Shown: in pieces, positions 11,101 to 22,139 of the stretch | Layout of the letters: each line of letters begins with the position of its first letter | Position numbering within the stretch: position 1 is the stretch's first letter | Notes under the pieces: generated by a model | The model's database searches: none | The model's input: only the letters and a program-made list of their open reading frames with translations | Told to the model about the DNA's origin: nothing | Assembly: GCA_049999805.1 (NCBI GenBank) | Contig: JBNGIO010006314.1 | Coordinates: 266,173-318,452 of the forward strand | Length of the DNA: 52,280 nucleotides | DNA from: Folioceros fuciformis | Taxonomy: Eukaryota > Anthocerotophyta > Anthocerotopsida > Anthocerotales | Direction: 5' to 3' | Made by a program: the position numbers and the translations under genes

Positions 11101-12548
11101 AGGATGGGCTGGCTGTGCCCGATTCTGTGACGTACGTGTGCCTCCTGCAGGCATGTGCAAGTGTGGGTAAGTCTGCTTTAGAGGAGGGAAAGCAGCTTCA
11201 TGCACAACTTAGAGAACGCGGACACCAAGCTGATGATGTATCCGTTGGCAGCAGCTTGGTGAACATGTATGCAAAGTGTGGCAGCCTACAGCATGCTCGA
11301 GGTGTGTTTGATGAATTTGTTCAAAAGGACGTGGTGATATGGAATGCCATGCTATCAGGGTATGCTCAGCAGGGACTGGGACAAGAAACCCTCCAGCTGT
11401 ACGATGTTATGCAACAGGATGGCACGACTGCACCTGATTCTCTAACTTTTGGGTGTCTCCTGCAAGCATGTGCGTGTGTAGGCACCCCAGCTTTGGAGAA
11501 GGGAAGGTGGCTTCATGGACACATTAGAAAACAAGGATATCAAGCTGATTCTTTTGTAGCCAATAGCGTGATAAACATGTATGTCAAGTGTGGCAGCCTA
11601 GAAGATGCTTCCAGAGTGTTTGGCAAACTTGATAAGAAAGACGTGGTGACCTGGAATACCATGATAGCAGGGTATTCCCAACAGGGCATGGGCCAGGAAG
11701 CCCTTCGCCTTTACGGTGCTATGCAAGGAGAAGGCACTATTCCACCTGATTGCATGACATTTGTGCACCTCCTGCATGCCTGTGCAAAAATGGCAGCTTT
11801 GCATGTGGGAAGGCAGCTACATGCAAAGATTGAAGAACAAGGGCTTCAAACTGACGTGTTTATCGGAGGCAGTTTGATAAACATGTATGGGAAGTCTGGG
11901 AGCATGGGGGATGCCCAGCAGGTGTTCAATGCACTGCCCGAACGAGACGTCGTGGCGTGGAGTGCACTGATTGCAGGCTACACCTGTCAAGGAGACGCTG
12001 ACCTGGTCTTCGACTTGGTCCAGAGAATGGACGAAGATGGAATAAAGCCAGTTAGCATTACATGCCTCAGTGTACTAACTGTGTGCAGTCATGCTGGTCT
12101 GGTGAACAAGGGAAGGAAGTATTTTGAGGCTATGGACCGACAGTACGGGATCACTCCCATGGTCGAGCATTACACATGCATGGTAGACCTTCTAGGCCGT
12201 GCTGGCCAATTGGATGAGGCACTGGCCTTGGTAAGGACAATGCGTGTACTGCCCCATGCAGCCATTTGGCATACTCTCTTGGGTGCTTGTCGAAAATGGA
12301 GCAATGTGGACGTCGGACGGAATGCTTTCAATGAAGCTGTCCACCTAGACCAGAAAGACGCTGCAGCATACGTGTTGATGGCTGACATATACACCGGTGC
12401 CCAGATGTGGAAGGAGGCAGAGGAGATGCAAGCAAGGAGAATAAGAATGAGGGCTTGGAAGCAACCAGGTCAGAGCTGGTGGACAGACATGGGCGGAGTA
12501 GTGCATAGTTTTCTGGTTGATGGGGACAATGTCCAAAGAGTCCAGTAA
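8112..12548 (+). CDS. Very long PLS-class PPR protein, E-type, no DYW
   Basis: Single exon. The first in-frame ATG is 8112 (another at 8232), giving up to 1478 residues. The protein is a chain of about twelve PLS triplets, each roughly 100-104 residues, recognisable by repeated NMYAKCGSLEDA-type, VVTWNAMIAGYSQQGMGQEAL-like and VTFVCLLQACASVG-like segments (for example about 8770-9085, 9085-9390 and onward to about 11890). The C-terminal part (from about 12050) is the post-array region, SHAGLVNKG, EHYTCMVDLLGRAGQLDEA, then an E motif (AAAYVLMADIY) and a shortened second E motif (QSWWTDMGGVVHSFLVDG). There is no DYW deaminase domain. Such proteins bind specific RNA sites in mitochondria or plastids, often for C-to-U editing with a partner deaminase; the target is unknown. 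The N-terminal 40-120 residues do not give a clear transit peptide. Confidence 0.93.
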   Translation: MRVQAAPFSSWARGLPWAEARHNHELDWRILLPGLLNSYEMGVTADTVRKLCHLSQLAEAVEALGILVQKNSWGSKSVFYDVLRRCVVEKDIVLGRRVHALTLKKGYESDTFLCNHIIRMYASHGSLQDAMYVFTLVAQPDAFMWSSIICAHVQHGQGNQAIKLYHQMRGSGVKPDGHVYVAAIQACARVPDLKTGQLVHADVLASGLDSNQFVCSCLVDMYAKCGSLESAQDVFDRLGPKNVVIWNTMIAGYSQHGRGLEALRLYSSMEEEGIVTPDCVTFLCLLQACASVGAQGLEKGRQFHVQIRERGHESDVSLANSLVDMYAKCGSLEDARIVFEALDTKDVVTWNAMIAGYSQQGMGQEALHLFTVMLKEGSTVPNSVTYACLLQACASVGAPALDKGKHLHAQITERGHQDVFVSNSLVNMYAKCGSMEDAHRVFDRLVRKNEVTWTTLIAGYSQRGMGQEALYLYSAMQEAGMAAPNSVTFVCLLQACASIGTLALQKGKELHTQIRELGHHSDRFVGNSLVNMYLRCGSLVDAQRVFDSIGQKDVVTWNVMIAQYSQQGMEQEALHLYSAMQEDGTAVPDSVTFVCLLRACANVGIPALEQGMQIHSQIREQGHQTDIFVASSLVNMYAKCGSIDYARIVFDGLSHKDEVTWNSMIAGYAQQGMGQDALDVYSIMLKESSVRPNSVTFVCLLQACVSVGILSLQTGKEIHAQIREQGHECNGFVANSLINMYAKCGSIEDARGVFDKLSQKDVVTWNAMIAGYSQQGLGREALSVYCAMQEDSMAVPDSITFVCILQACSILGNPALQTGKQLHAEIKERGLLGNVFVTSSLVNMYAKCGSLEDAMRIFDGLSQKDLGTWNAMIAGCSQQGMGQEALHIYGVMEEGVVIPDSVTFSCLLQACASVGTSALERGRQIHRQIREHGYEYDRFVSNSLVNMYAKCGSLEDSQRVFERLGQKDEVTWTALIAGYSKRGMAREALSVYHVMQEDGLAVPDSVTYVCLLQACASVGKSALEEGKQLHAQLRERGHQADDVSVGSSLVNMYAKCGSLQHARGVFDEFVQKDVVIWNAMLSGYAQQGLGQETLQLYDVMQQDGTTAPDSLTFGCLLQACACVGTPALEKGRWLHGHIRKQGYQADSFVANSVINMYVKCGSLEDASRVFGKLDKKDVVTWNTMIAGYSQQGMGQEALRLYGAMQGEGTIPPDCMTFVHLLHACAKMAALHVGRQLHAKIEEQGLQTDVFIGGSLINMYGKSGSMGDAQQVFNALPERDVVAWSALIAGYTCQGDADLVFDLVQRMDEDGIKPVSITCLSVLTVCSHAGLVNKGRKYFEAMDRQYGITPMVEHYTCMVDLLGRAGQLDEALALVRTMRVLPHAAIWHTLLGACRKWSNVDVGRNAFNEAVHLDQKDAAAYVLMADIYTGAQMWKEAEEMQARRIRMRAWKQPGQSWWTDMGGVVHSFLVDGDNVQRVQ

Positions 12549-13817
12549 AGAACCTTAGGACAGGTGTCACACAAAGGAAACGAGGATGCCATACCCTTCA
12601 GGCAGGGGCAATGAACCCTAGTCTATCACCTACCACACATCACCACCTCCAAACTGTGGAAGCATCGTAAAGCCTTGATACAAACCCAACACGGAACTTG
12701 ATTTGTCCAAGGTGCTGTACTGGTGAAAGGGTGAGAGCATTGCAAGATGCTGCCACTAAAAAAATTGCTATCCAAGGTAAGCATACATCCTTCTCAAATG
12801 GTCAAGAAATCTTTAACATATGTCACATCTCCTTTTGTGTTCAATAACCAGATGGGGTATTTGAGTGGCTTGGACTTCACTTATGACGGACCATGTTTTG
12901 TCTTGTCCCAAATGTGAACCTGTACCGAATCGGGTTCAAAATTGTCTTCAAATATAATATTAGTTTAGGGTTAAATATTAAATAAAAATTAATATTTTTA
13001 AAATAAACAATAATGTTTTCATCAAGCAATGCACTTGCAAACACCAGGCCTTCCCTCCAGCACATTGTGGTGGCGCTGGCACCTCCTTGTATTATTAAAT
13101 CCCTGTGAGATGCGTTGCTGCAGGCTGGGCACTCTCCAGAGCGGAGTTAAAAATGTGTGGAAGCTTCCCACGTGCAGGTCACACGGAAGCACGTTGTCTT
13201 TCAGCAGCTTGGAATGTTGCTGGCCTCTTGCCTTTTCGGAACTTTTTCGAAGCATCGAGTTCAATGTGTCGGTATGCAGTATCGAATATCGTGACATCTA
13301 TTTCCTCAGTACAGAATTCAGTTGCTGACCCTGATGACGTGCAAAAGGCGGGACATGAGCACCTGTGACTGTGCCTATGATAGGTGAGAGAGGAGGCATA
13401 AGCTGTGTGGCAGCTACGAGCAAGCGACCCCAGGAAATACGAGTTGCAATTATACTAACGCATTGCTCCAGTGACCTGCATCACATTCTCAAGACTTTTC
13501 AAGTACATTCCAACGAGAAAGCTGAAGAGAGCCTTCATAAATCCTCGTATAAGCAGCTTACTATTTGCAAACACACTTATCAACATGGATTCCCTCTTTG
13601 TCTTGGTATCTCTCCCGGTAAAATTCCAATCCATTAAAGTATTGTACAGACGGGATTACTTGTGTGGACTTGGTTCTCCCTGCACCGATGGCTGTTGGTC
13701 TTTGGAAAGCTCTTCGTCCTTGGCTCCTGTACTTAAACCCTAAACATATCCAGAGAAGCCACTCGTTTGTAGAACGGAGCTAGTGTCTACTTATGTCTGC
13801 TTCTGCTTGGCACACTT
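12549..13817. other. Intergenic between PPR gene and BPS1-like pseudogene
   Basis: An A+T-rich island lies at about 12940-13020. Several open frames of 60-100 codons between 13022 and 13743 occur on both strands, but none resembles a known family or shows convincing splice structure. I see no gene here. Confidence 0.4.
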
Positions 13818-15098
13818 TCAGAAGAGCCCTTTGCAGCGGCCCAGCGCATCCAGTAGCTGCTTCCTGCTGGCAATCAACATGCGGAGCAATTCATTCACTT
13901 GCTCCTCCAGGTTGTTAAGCCCGTGCTCGAAATCCTCCAAGTACTGCTTCAAAACGGTCAGTTCCTCCCGCATTTCATCCTCCAATTTAGCAGGCACGCG
14001 GAACACTCTCCCGGCTCGATCAGCTTGGATCATGTCCAGCAGCCGTCTCATGCTGGTGTCTATCCTCACCAGCTCCGCGAGGAAGGACGTCAATTTCGTC
14101 TGCTTCCTCTGCCATCCGATCTCCACGGGCACCCTGACCAGCGAATCCAGAAGAGGCGCAGCCCACATGAATTAACGCCTGATCTGGGATGAGCAGACCC
14201 AGGCCGTCTCCGCCAGCTTTGCTGGTGAGGGTCACATGCACCACGCCCAGCACGCACACGGTGGTCACCTTCGCTGCGTAGATCCCGGTTATGAAGGCGT
14301 TCCTTCCCTTGCTGCTGTCAACCCCCTTGGGAGGGAGAAATTTCTCTGTCAATCTCATGAGCAGCTCCATCTCCGGTATCCGATCCGCTAACTTCTTCAC
14401 CGACTTGCCCCCGCTCCCGTTAGAGCTCCCTCCGTGGCTGCTGCCATTGCTGGACTGGCTTCGCAGCCATTGCAGAGCGGCCTTGACCTTGGATATCCCC
14501 CAGCTCTTAGATCTCTTCCTCTTCAGCGAGAAAAGCCTTCCAGAGCTCCCAGACCTGTTTGTCCTGTCTGGCCACGAGGCGTCCTGGTCGTCGTCCCCCG
14601 GAGGCCTCTCCGTGAGAACCTGGAAATCTAACACTGCTTTCCCGACTTCTGCACCTGGAACTCCGTGACAGCGGCTGCAGAGTTCACGTTCAGGTAGTGG
14701 AGCACCAGACGCACCAGCATGTAACATTCTTCCAGCTCGGCCACACCCTTCTGCAGCCCTATGCACACGTCCAGCAGCTTGGCACTCTCGTCCAGGAAGT
14801 CCAACACGCACTTCTTGTCTCATTTCTTCAGAGGAGACAGCGCCAGGTCGGGAATCAGCGTGTCTACGGCCGAGTGCGAAGCGAGGACGATAGACATTCC
14901 CCAAGACAGCCATGGAAGTGACAGAAAATCTGCCTCGGAGGACGGCCTCAGGCCCTCCAGCCCGTCGGTGAGGTTGACATCAAACTCCTGTATCCCGCTG
15001 ATTCCACTCCTGCTTGATCCACGGAAGATGTTCCAGGGAAACTTCAAACAAGCACCTACCTTGGAAACGACGAATAAAGAGCTTGGGGCGCCTGACAT
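13818..15098 (-). pseudogene. BYPASS1/ROH1-like (BPS1 family) gene, broken
   Basis: Minus strand, ATG at 15098. The reading runs through three open segments that together cover the BPS1-like fold. The first (15098-14820) has SLPWLSWGMSIVLASH. The same frame continues past a TGA (DKKCVLDFLDESAKLLDVC). A second frame (about 14640-14170) carries FITGIYAAKVTTVCVLGV, and back in the first frame lies a final helical region (14168-13818, with LLDMIQADR and GLNNLEEQVNELLRML). Lesions are one in-frame stop at 14820-14822, where the family usually has Trp, one frameshift near 14640 and a compensating one near 14170. Family members act in root-derived signalling or exocyst-linked trafficking. It could be a true pseudogene or a gene damaged by assembly errors; conserved residues survive on both sides of each lesion. 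Confidence 0.75.
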
Positions 15099-15429
15099 GG
15101 TGCACTAATTGTTAAAAAAAAAAAGAATCTAGCCTTTACTGAGAGGAATTATTGACACGGGAGGGTGACAGATTACGTGAGAGCACTAACAGCTTAAACA
15201 ATGCTGCTTATCACTCCACAACACAGAGTGACGATGGGCCCCTTAAGAGTGCCATTTAAGGATTCTAGACACTATCTATTCTACCTTGCTTAAACTATAA
15301 GCAAAGTTCTTTTATCACTCACTCATATAGTATATATATTTAGCTATTAATTTATTTTCATATGTTACCCTAAACCACATAATTTTAGTACTCTCACTGA
15401 ACACTTCAAAACTAATCCATTAAGTCAAG
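15099..15429. other. Short intergenic, possible LTR remnant
   Basis: A+T-rich flank between the BPS1-like relic and the copia remnant. By position it could be the 3' LTR of that element, but I could not find a matching second LTR copy around 16250-16450. Confidence 0.25.
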
Positions 15430-16030
15430 AATCTTGCTAAACCTAACATGTTTGTCTAAACTCAAGTTTTGAGTCAATATATCTGCTGGCTTATATCTTT
15501 TATTGGATTATACTTCAATTTTACCTTCTTTAATTTTATCTTTTTTCTAATGGAGTAATATTTTACCTCAATATTTTACTTTATCCTTGCATGAAATATA
15601 GCATTCTTGGCTGAAATGATGCAATCTTGATTGTTATTAAAGATTATTGGTACCTCACTTTGCTTGAATCCCAACTCTTCTAATAAACTACGCAACTATG
15701 TCTGATGCAAAACATGTTGCCATGTACTTTGTTCTGGTAGAAAGATAAAGTTACAATAGATTATCTCCTACTATTTGAAGAAATAGTTTCTTCATTCAAT
15801 AAAACTACTGGATATCCAGTAGTGGACTTACTACTATCGACGTCTTCTGGCCAAGTAGAATCACAACATCATACCAATTTGGCTTGATTCGCATGCTTCT
15901 TTTGATACACTAAATTCTAATGTTCCATATCATTCAAGTACCTCATAATCCTTTTCACAACCCTAAAGTGTTGTTGTTTAAGGTAGACCAGAAATCGGCT
16001 AGCAACAAACAACATATGCTCATGCAACAA
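15430..16030 (-). mobile_element. Copia fragment: end of reverse transcriptase and RNase H
   Basis: Minus-strand reading, with many stops and frameshifts, gives the typical copia tail in the right order. It begins with AVKRILRYLKG-like VKRIMRYLNDMEH (about 15930-15970). Then comes RKSTSGY-like SSKSTTGYPVVLLNEE (about 15790-15840), followed by EYMAA-like KYMATCFASD (about 15700-15740). Then come a DNQSAI-like DCIISAKNAIFHARIK segment (about 15590-15640) and a final VKLKYNPIKD segment (about 15500-15540). The coding sense is destroyed. Confidence 0.78.
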
Positions 16031-16609
16031 TACAACTTCCTACAAAAGTGGCTCTAGTGTTGAAAATTAACTCGATGAAATATATAAGAACATTGAGAAA
16101 TCAAACATCTTCAACGTATTTCAACACTTTACATACAAGCCCTGACAACATTAAACAATTCAATCTTTCTAACAATATAATAAAACTCCCAACAAAACAA
16201 AAAAAATATCAGGCATATTTTGCAGGCCATAAAATTTTGTAGTCTTAGAGCTTAGGTGTTGTGTAGCTATTAGTGGATAGCCATTATTGTTAAAGCCTTC
16301 TTATTCTGGAGTTGTTAGTAGTTACTTAAATTTTATTTTATTTATAGAAAAAGAAAATTACCTCTACAGGTTTTATGCAAAGTGTGTTTAGGCCTCTGAT
16401 TTTTTTTTTCTCTCTTTTAGAAGCCTTATTAGGCACTTTGCTACAGTATGACATATCTTACAAAATTCAAAGACATTTTAAAAAGTGGCTTTTGGCCTTC
16501 GGCTAAAGAAAACTTCCTGAGATATATATCCTACATAATATTACGTATTTTACGTTCTCTGTCCCGAATCGGGTCGCATACTCTACATTCGGAGATCTGA
16601 GGGTTAGCC
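16031..16609. other. A+T-rich intergenic
   Basis: Low-complexity A+T-rich DNA with homopolymer T tracts near 16398. No feature is recognised. The alpha-amylase 3' untranslated region should lie at the upper end. Confidence 0.4.
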
Positions 16610-19600
16610 TCACGTGCGCTCCCACAGCTGATAATCCCCTCCCTTGTCGATGAAACGTTCCCATGAACCGACCAGATTGTCTTGCTTTGACGGGTTCCAA
16701 TCTAACCGACCGAGTTTCACGACCAGCTTTTCTCCAACTTGAGCTACATACCCGTCGTGGTTGGCATGCAGTATCTTGAGCGAGCTACGACAATGGACCC
16801 CAGTACGCGTTCTTGCGGCGATTAGTTCAGCGATAGGATCATGAAGACCGAAGTCATAGAAGTGGTCGTAGAACACTACAGGCTGCAGGAAGGAGTACCA
16901 TAACAGCCACGTTAGCATAGGTACCTGTCCAAGGTAAAACGGGAATTCATTCAGATAAACGAGGCTGTTGTCTAACCGTTCCAGGATGTGTGAGAATGTA
17001 AGCATAGCCCTGCATCAACTTATCTCTTGGAAAAGGCCAATGGCCCTGCGACAAAAGAGATGTTCGTTATCAGACAGCAAGAATAGCTGACCTTTGTTCC
17101 ACGATCAAGCATCACGCTGCTGTCTTTTGGTACAGTAATGTACCTGTGTAGACCCTGTATCGTGATTCTCCAGAAATGTCACTGCCCGTGAAGGCCACCA
17201 ACCAACAACTCCAGGAGGTTTACCTTGAGGGTCAATCAGTCTCCAATACTCTCCGTGTAGAGCTGAGTGCAGAATGCCCTATCATACAAGTATGATAAGC
17301 ACCAGTTTGTTTTGTTTGACGAGTGCACAGCTTTCTTTCACAGGAATCGCTTCGTAGTAGGTCAGTGACCTTACCTTGGTTGTCACGTCAAATGCCGAAG
17401 AGCTGCCCCCCGTTGCATTTATCCAGTTTATGATACGCTGTCGATGTTGATCTGTCAAGCATGGACACCCTATGTAATCTGTTCTATGGTCCGACGACCA
17501 ACCGAGCCACAGGTAAGACATTGCTCGGCCAATGCATACCTTGGTTATAGCAAACGTTACCACCCTCGTAACTCAAGCTGTCCCAGTACTCGCCAATCGC
17601 GAACACAGGCTCTGTTGCCTCTATGTACTCTTTAACGTAGCCACCCCAAAAGCCCCTGCCAACCTCAAATCTTCAACTTAGAATCACAACCTACAGAGCC
17701 AAGTTTTCGGTCCTCATTCATATTGTTTCTCAAGAGTAAACAGGGAGACACAGTACCTCACAAAGTCAAGCCGCCACCCATCATAACCGATCTCAGTCCT
17801 TAGCCACTTCATCCACTCCTTGACGTCTTTGCGTACGAAAGGCTGAGAGTGGTCAATATTTGGTGCAGCATGGAAAAAATCACCTGGAAACATGCGCCTT
17901 AGTTTACGTCTTCATATTCAATTCTCCAATAACTTATCAAATTTTTGCAAGCTATCAGGTTTTGTGTTCTTGAGGCGCCAGAAGTTCACCAGTTGAGGGA
18001 TTCCCTTGACCTCGAAAGTTTGGGTCATCTCGTACTATGGCTTCTGGACCCCAATCAAGTTTACCTCCGAAGATGTTCCATATCCCATCACTATTCTGTA
18101 TATCAGACGCAGACGCCATATTAGCGGTCGCAGTTTTTCCCCAGTAAAACCCTGGTATTGGGCCTGCTCTGAAGAAGACAAACCTGCGTCTGCGCGCAGC
18201 GATGGTTGAGAACCACATCCCCTAGCACCTGCAATAAGTATGTAAATACCAACATGAGTGAGGGAAAACTTGAACTACTTGTGAACCAATGCATGCGCAG
18301 TCAAGTCAGACATTGTAGTGTGCTGAAAGCAGCTCATCACCAGAATGTCATGATTGTGCATCTCTTCAATACAGGTCTTGAGTTCATCCTGTGTACCATA
18401 CGCTGAGTTCAGATTGTAAAGATCACTCGGCATGTAGCCTGCAACTCAAGGGGTCCCAGGTCAGTCTGTTGTTCCTCCACCGCAGAACCCCCAGTGTTGT
18501 GTTAGCATGAGCACTTAAGTCATACCCGTGGCATAAAACAAACCTTGAGGTGAGACAGATTCAGTAGGAGGGGGCAACCAGATAGCTGTGATGCCTGACT
18601 GTGCCAAGTCGGCTGCACGCGGGGCCAGTTCCAAATACCATTTTCTTCTCCAGCTTTCCCAATTGAAGCCTTGAACCTAAGAAACGTGACAGAGGCGATA
18701 CAGCAAGATAAAATGTTAACTGCAGAACCAGAACAGAGCTCTCCACTATCTCATCCTGGAAACTGATGCGCGGTGGAGCTGGAAAACATACCACAATCTC
18801 CCGTCCTGATCCTGTGCCAGGTTCTGACCAGGACAGATGTGTGTCAGGCAAAGGCCCACCAACAAATTCCCAACTCGTAGGCCGGAAAGATCAATCAAGA
18901 GAAACACACTATGCTACAACTACCTTGCTTTATGTCTGCGTCTTCTAGAGATCTTCTCCTCGGACCTTTCTTTTGCAACGCACGTTCCAAAGCTTTCCTC
19001 TGGGAATCCAACTTCTTCCTTTGAGAATCCAATGCTTCCTTTTCAGCTGCCTGCTGTGCGAACAAGTCATCTGGCTTGACCTTCGCATTTGCTATGGACC
19101 AGACTTCTTCAGGAGTAGGCAACGCTAGCGGAAGATCTGACTCGACCAAACCATCATTTGGCAATGTTTCCCTGGGAGGCAATCCTTGAAGCCCTGATTC
19201 GATTCTCCGTCTCATCCATTCTGGTGTTTCCCTCCGGGGCCCATTTGCGAGAAGTTCCCACTTTTTAGAACCATTTCCTAATGATGTGTCCAAACGCCCC
19301 GCGGTCAGCACATCCGCAACCCCTGGAGTGAGCTCCAGATTATCCAATCCCGCCTCCTTGAACAGGCTCTCTATGGCCAGAGCCCGTGCTTTCCAGGCCC
19401 CAACCAAATCCTCTGCAACTTTGAGTGACTTCTCAAGAGCCTGACATCGCCGCTGTAAGGCTTGCTCCTGCAGCTTGTCAGCTTTGCGGGCAACATGGGC
19501 TGCTACCTCAAGTGATTCAAGCTCTACCTTGAAGGCGGCTTTGGCTATCTCGTCCCTCGCACCAGCTGCATCCTTCAATGCCTCTACGGCACGCTTCATG

Positions 19601-20881
19601 CTTTGCTCCCGTTCAGCTGCAGCTCTGTCAGCAGCTTTCTCCACCTCCTGAAGTGCTGCTTCCGCTGCAGCCAGCCTACTCTCTGCGGAAAGTGCTCTAG
19701 CTTCAGCATCTTTCAGCTGCATAGTCAGGCGCTCCGTTTCATCCGTTTTCAACACCAACTTTCGTTCCAACGCAAGTCTGGCCTCCTGGAGCGATGCAGC
19801 TGTTGCCTCGGCGTTGGCCAGATTGTCGAATACTGCCAGCCTCTCCGTCAAGGCAGCCTCGGCTTTCCTTGCATGTTCCTTGGCCTTGTCCGATGCCTCC
19901 GTAGCTTCTCGGATGGCTGCTTTGGCTTCCCTCACCACGGACTTAGCTGCTTCATCTGCGGCTCTCCTGATCTTTTCTTCCAGCTGATAGGATGCATCAG
20001 CGACAAGTGTCTCTGCAGCTGCCATTTTCAGCTTCGCATCTTCAGCCAATTGAGTGCTGGCTTCGTTGACAGCTCGTATCGTGACCTTCTCCACCTTGAG
20101 CGCTAGCTCGATAGCTTCACTCTTTGCGGTCTTCAAATCCGATTCCAGAGCCACCTTCTCTTGCACCACTGCTTCCCAATCGGATTTGAAGGCCGCTTTT
20201 GCAGCTTCCATATCAGCGATGGCCTTTTCCCTGGTCTCCAATACCGTGGCACGGAGCAGCTGAGCCTTGGCCTCTGCTGCAGCCGCAGCTTGAATGGCAT
20301 CCAGCTGAGCATTTTCCAAAATACTGGCTCTCTGCTCTGCCACAGCCAAGGCCGATCTGAGACTTTCCACGTCGTCTGCATTTTGATAGCCTTGATCGGA
20401 AGCAGAAACACCGTCAAGGTCGGAAGACAAAGTCCTCTCGGAGGTGTGTGCAGTGCCACCCTGTGAAACAAAAACAACATTCCACTATCAGGTGCGAATC
20501 CCATGCATGACAAAAACCACCAGAAACTGCAGGAGGATACGGAGGACTGAGTTCCCACCTCGCCAGGGGAGACAAGAAGCCGTGAACCCCGTCTCAGCCG
20601 AGCATCCTTCTTTTTGGTTCGTGAGCTCCTGCAATCGGCGTCAAAGGAGGATAAGAAGAGAGGAAGGACGCCTAAAAGGATGCCAAATAGACTGAGGAAT
20701 GACCTCACCTTACCACCAGCAAGGGGGAATTGGTTGACCAAGCAGAGGAGCCAGAATGCGGTGCCAAAGACGTATGAACGACACAAGGTGAGTGACGCGA
20801 ATGAGTCACATGCGAAAGAGAAGCCACAGCAGTTGCCCTCGGCAACTGAGTCCTACATGCCGGAGAACTCACGGCCGCCAT
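16610..20881 (-). CDS. Plastid-targeted coiled-coil alpha-amylase (GH13), 14 exons
   Basis: Exons: 20709-20881, 20559-20628, 18924-20460, 18792-18823, 18544-18676, 18341-18438, 18184-18228, 17990-18095, 17757-17883, 17540-17655, 17375-17451, 17144-17278, 16977-17045, 16610-16882. Phases close; 996 residues. Residues 1-58 ([20 protein letters not shown] start, Ser/Thr/Ala-rich, no acidic residues) look like a chloroplast transit peptide. Residues about 90-470 are an Ala/Glu/Lys-rich coiled coil encoded almost wholly by one exon. About 595-996 form a complete alpha-amylase: [18 protein letters not shown] (nucleophile near D771), FAIGEYWDS (acid/base near E796), [11 protein letters not shown] (near D878), and a C-terminal beta domain ending YQLWERT. 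It should hydrolyse internal alpha-1,4 links of starch in plastids. It lacks the CBM45 pair of AMY3. I recall uncharacterised seed-plant proteins of similar layout; this is memory only. Confidence 0.92.
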
Positions 20882-22139
20882 GACCTGTGCACACAGGAGG
20901 AGAGAGAAGAAGGGCCGGAGTGAGTACTCCACGACAAAGGGCAGGACCGCCGGTAGAACCAGCTAGCTACTCGCGAAAAACAACATCAGGTCCCTGTTCG
21001 AAGTTAGAAAATCCTGCCAGTCGTGCATAGGATCGCGAGCTGCCTGATCCACAATCTCCGGAATCACTCGCAACCTCAATCTCCAGTGTGAAAAATTCTT
21101 AAAGCACTGCTGGCCGCGGTCCCGGCCGGGCGACTGATCCGAATTCCAACATTGCCTCACGCCTGGCCAATTCCACCTGTCTGCCCCAGGCTGAAGGAGA
21201 TGCTCACAGAATTTACACTCCGAAAGCATCGAATTGCCTGGAAAACTGCGCCGCCGCATCACCCCTGCACATGAATCCAGAATCTTACCATGCGAGCAGG
21301 AGCCGACACCACAGTCCGCCCCGGCAGGCTCTTCTCCGGAAACCACGTGATCAAGAGTCCGTCAGCACCCGGGGACAGGATGAGCAGGAGAAGAGCAGAT
21401 CCGGCAGCGGCATCTCAGCATTCACTCCCCCACGACCGCAGCAAAGGCCGAATGGCGAGCAGGGCGCACAGCCCAGGCGCCTCCGGCAGAATCCGAGCTG
21501 AACTGCAAGCGCTGTCCCGGGGCGGAGAAAACGGCGGATTGGTAGGAGTGGTTGAATGCATTTGGAGATTGGTTGATCGAGGGAGCGGAGGGAAAGGGGA
21601 GTGTTGACGGGACGATGGCGGACGTGAGTTGGACTCCAGTCCGGTCCAAACCGCGGGCAAGGCGCGGGGGCAGGGGGGGAGGCGAGAGATACATACCTTA
21701 TTTTAACTGGCGACGCGCCTTGTGCAATTTTCACCACCTGCTCCCTCCCTACGGCTTGCTGTCGTGTCGTGATCCAACGGGGAGATAAGATGGAATCAGC
21801 AGAGGCCCTACGGGCACGTAAAATTCGTAAAATCTAGTAGCGACCGGTATCTCGACGTGGTCCTGCCCTACGGGCCCTCAAGACACCACTTCTCCTCCAA
21901 TACTATCGCCTGTAAGATATTTTCGCCCAAGCCACGGCCCGGCTCCTTAATATACTACTCTTAAGTACGGTACCAACTAACTATGCACACTAAGTACTGT
22001 TTTGATTGAATTATTCAAAGTAGGGAAACAAGATAAAGTGGCTAGCTATTTTGTATGCAAAGGGCAGTTTCTTAGCTTGACGTCCTTTCTCCTACTATCT
22101 TCTTAGCATTCATGGAGTCTTCTATTAATCAGCCTGTTT
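20882..22139. other. 5' flank of the alpha-amylase gene and G+C-rich interval
   Basis: 20882-21790 is G+C-rich with open frames on both strands of 80-128 codons, none resembling a known protein. It is most likely the promoter and leader of the minus-strand amylase gene. From 21800 the composition falls to that of the repeat region beyond. No RNA gene or transposon is recognised. Confidence 0.4.

Noticed and set aside
18851-18880. [15 protein letters not shown] reading just upstream of the amylase domain
   Set aside because: At first it looked like coding linker, but its frame does not connect to the coiled-coil exon. A 100-base GT-AG intron (18824-18923) with exact phase explains the region better.
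20133-20786. 217-codon open frame on the minus strand
   Set aside because: It runs across exon 2 and introns of the alpha-amylase gene and into its exon 3 in the wrong frame; only the short stretch 20559-20628 of it is coding.
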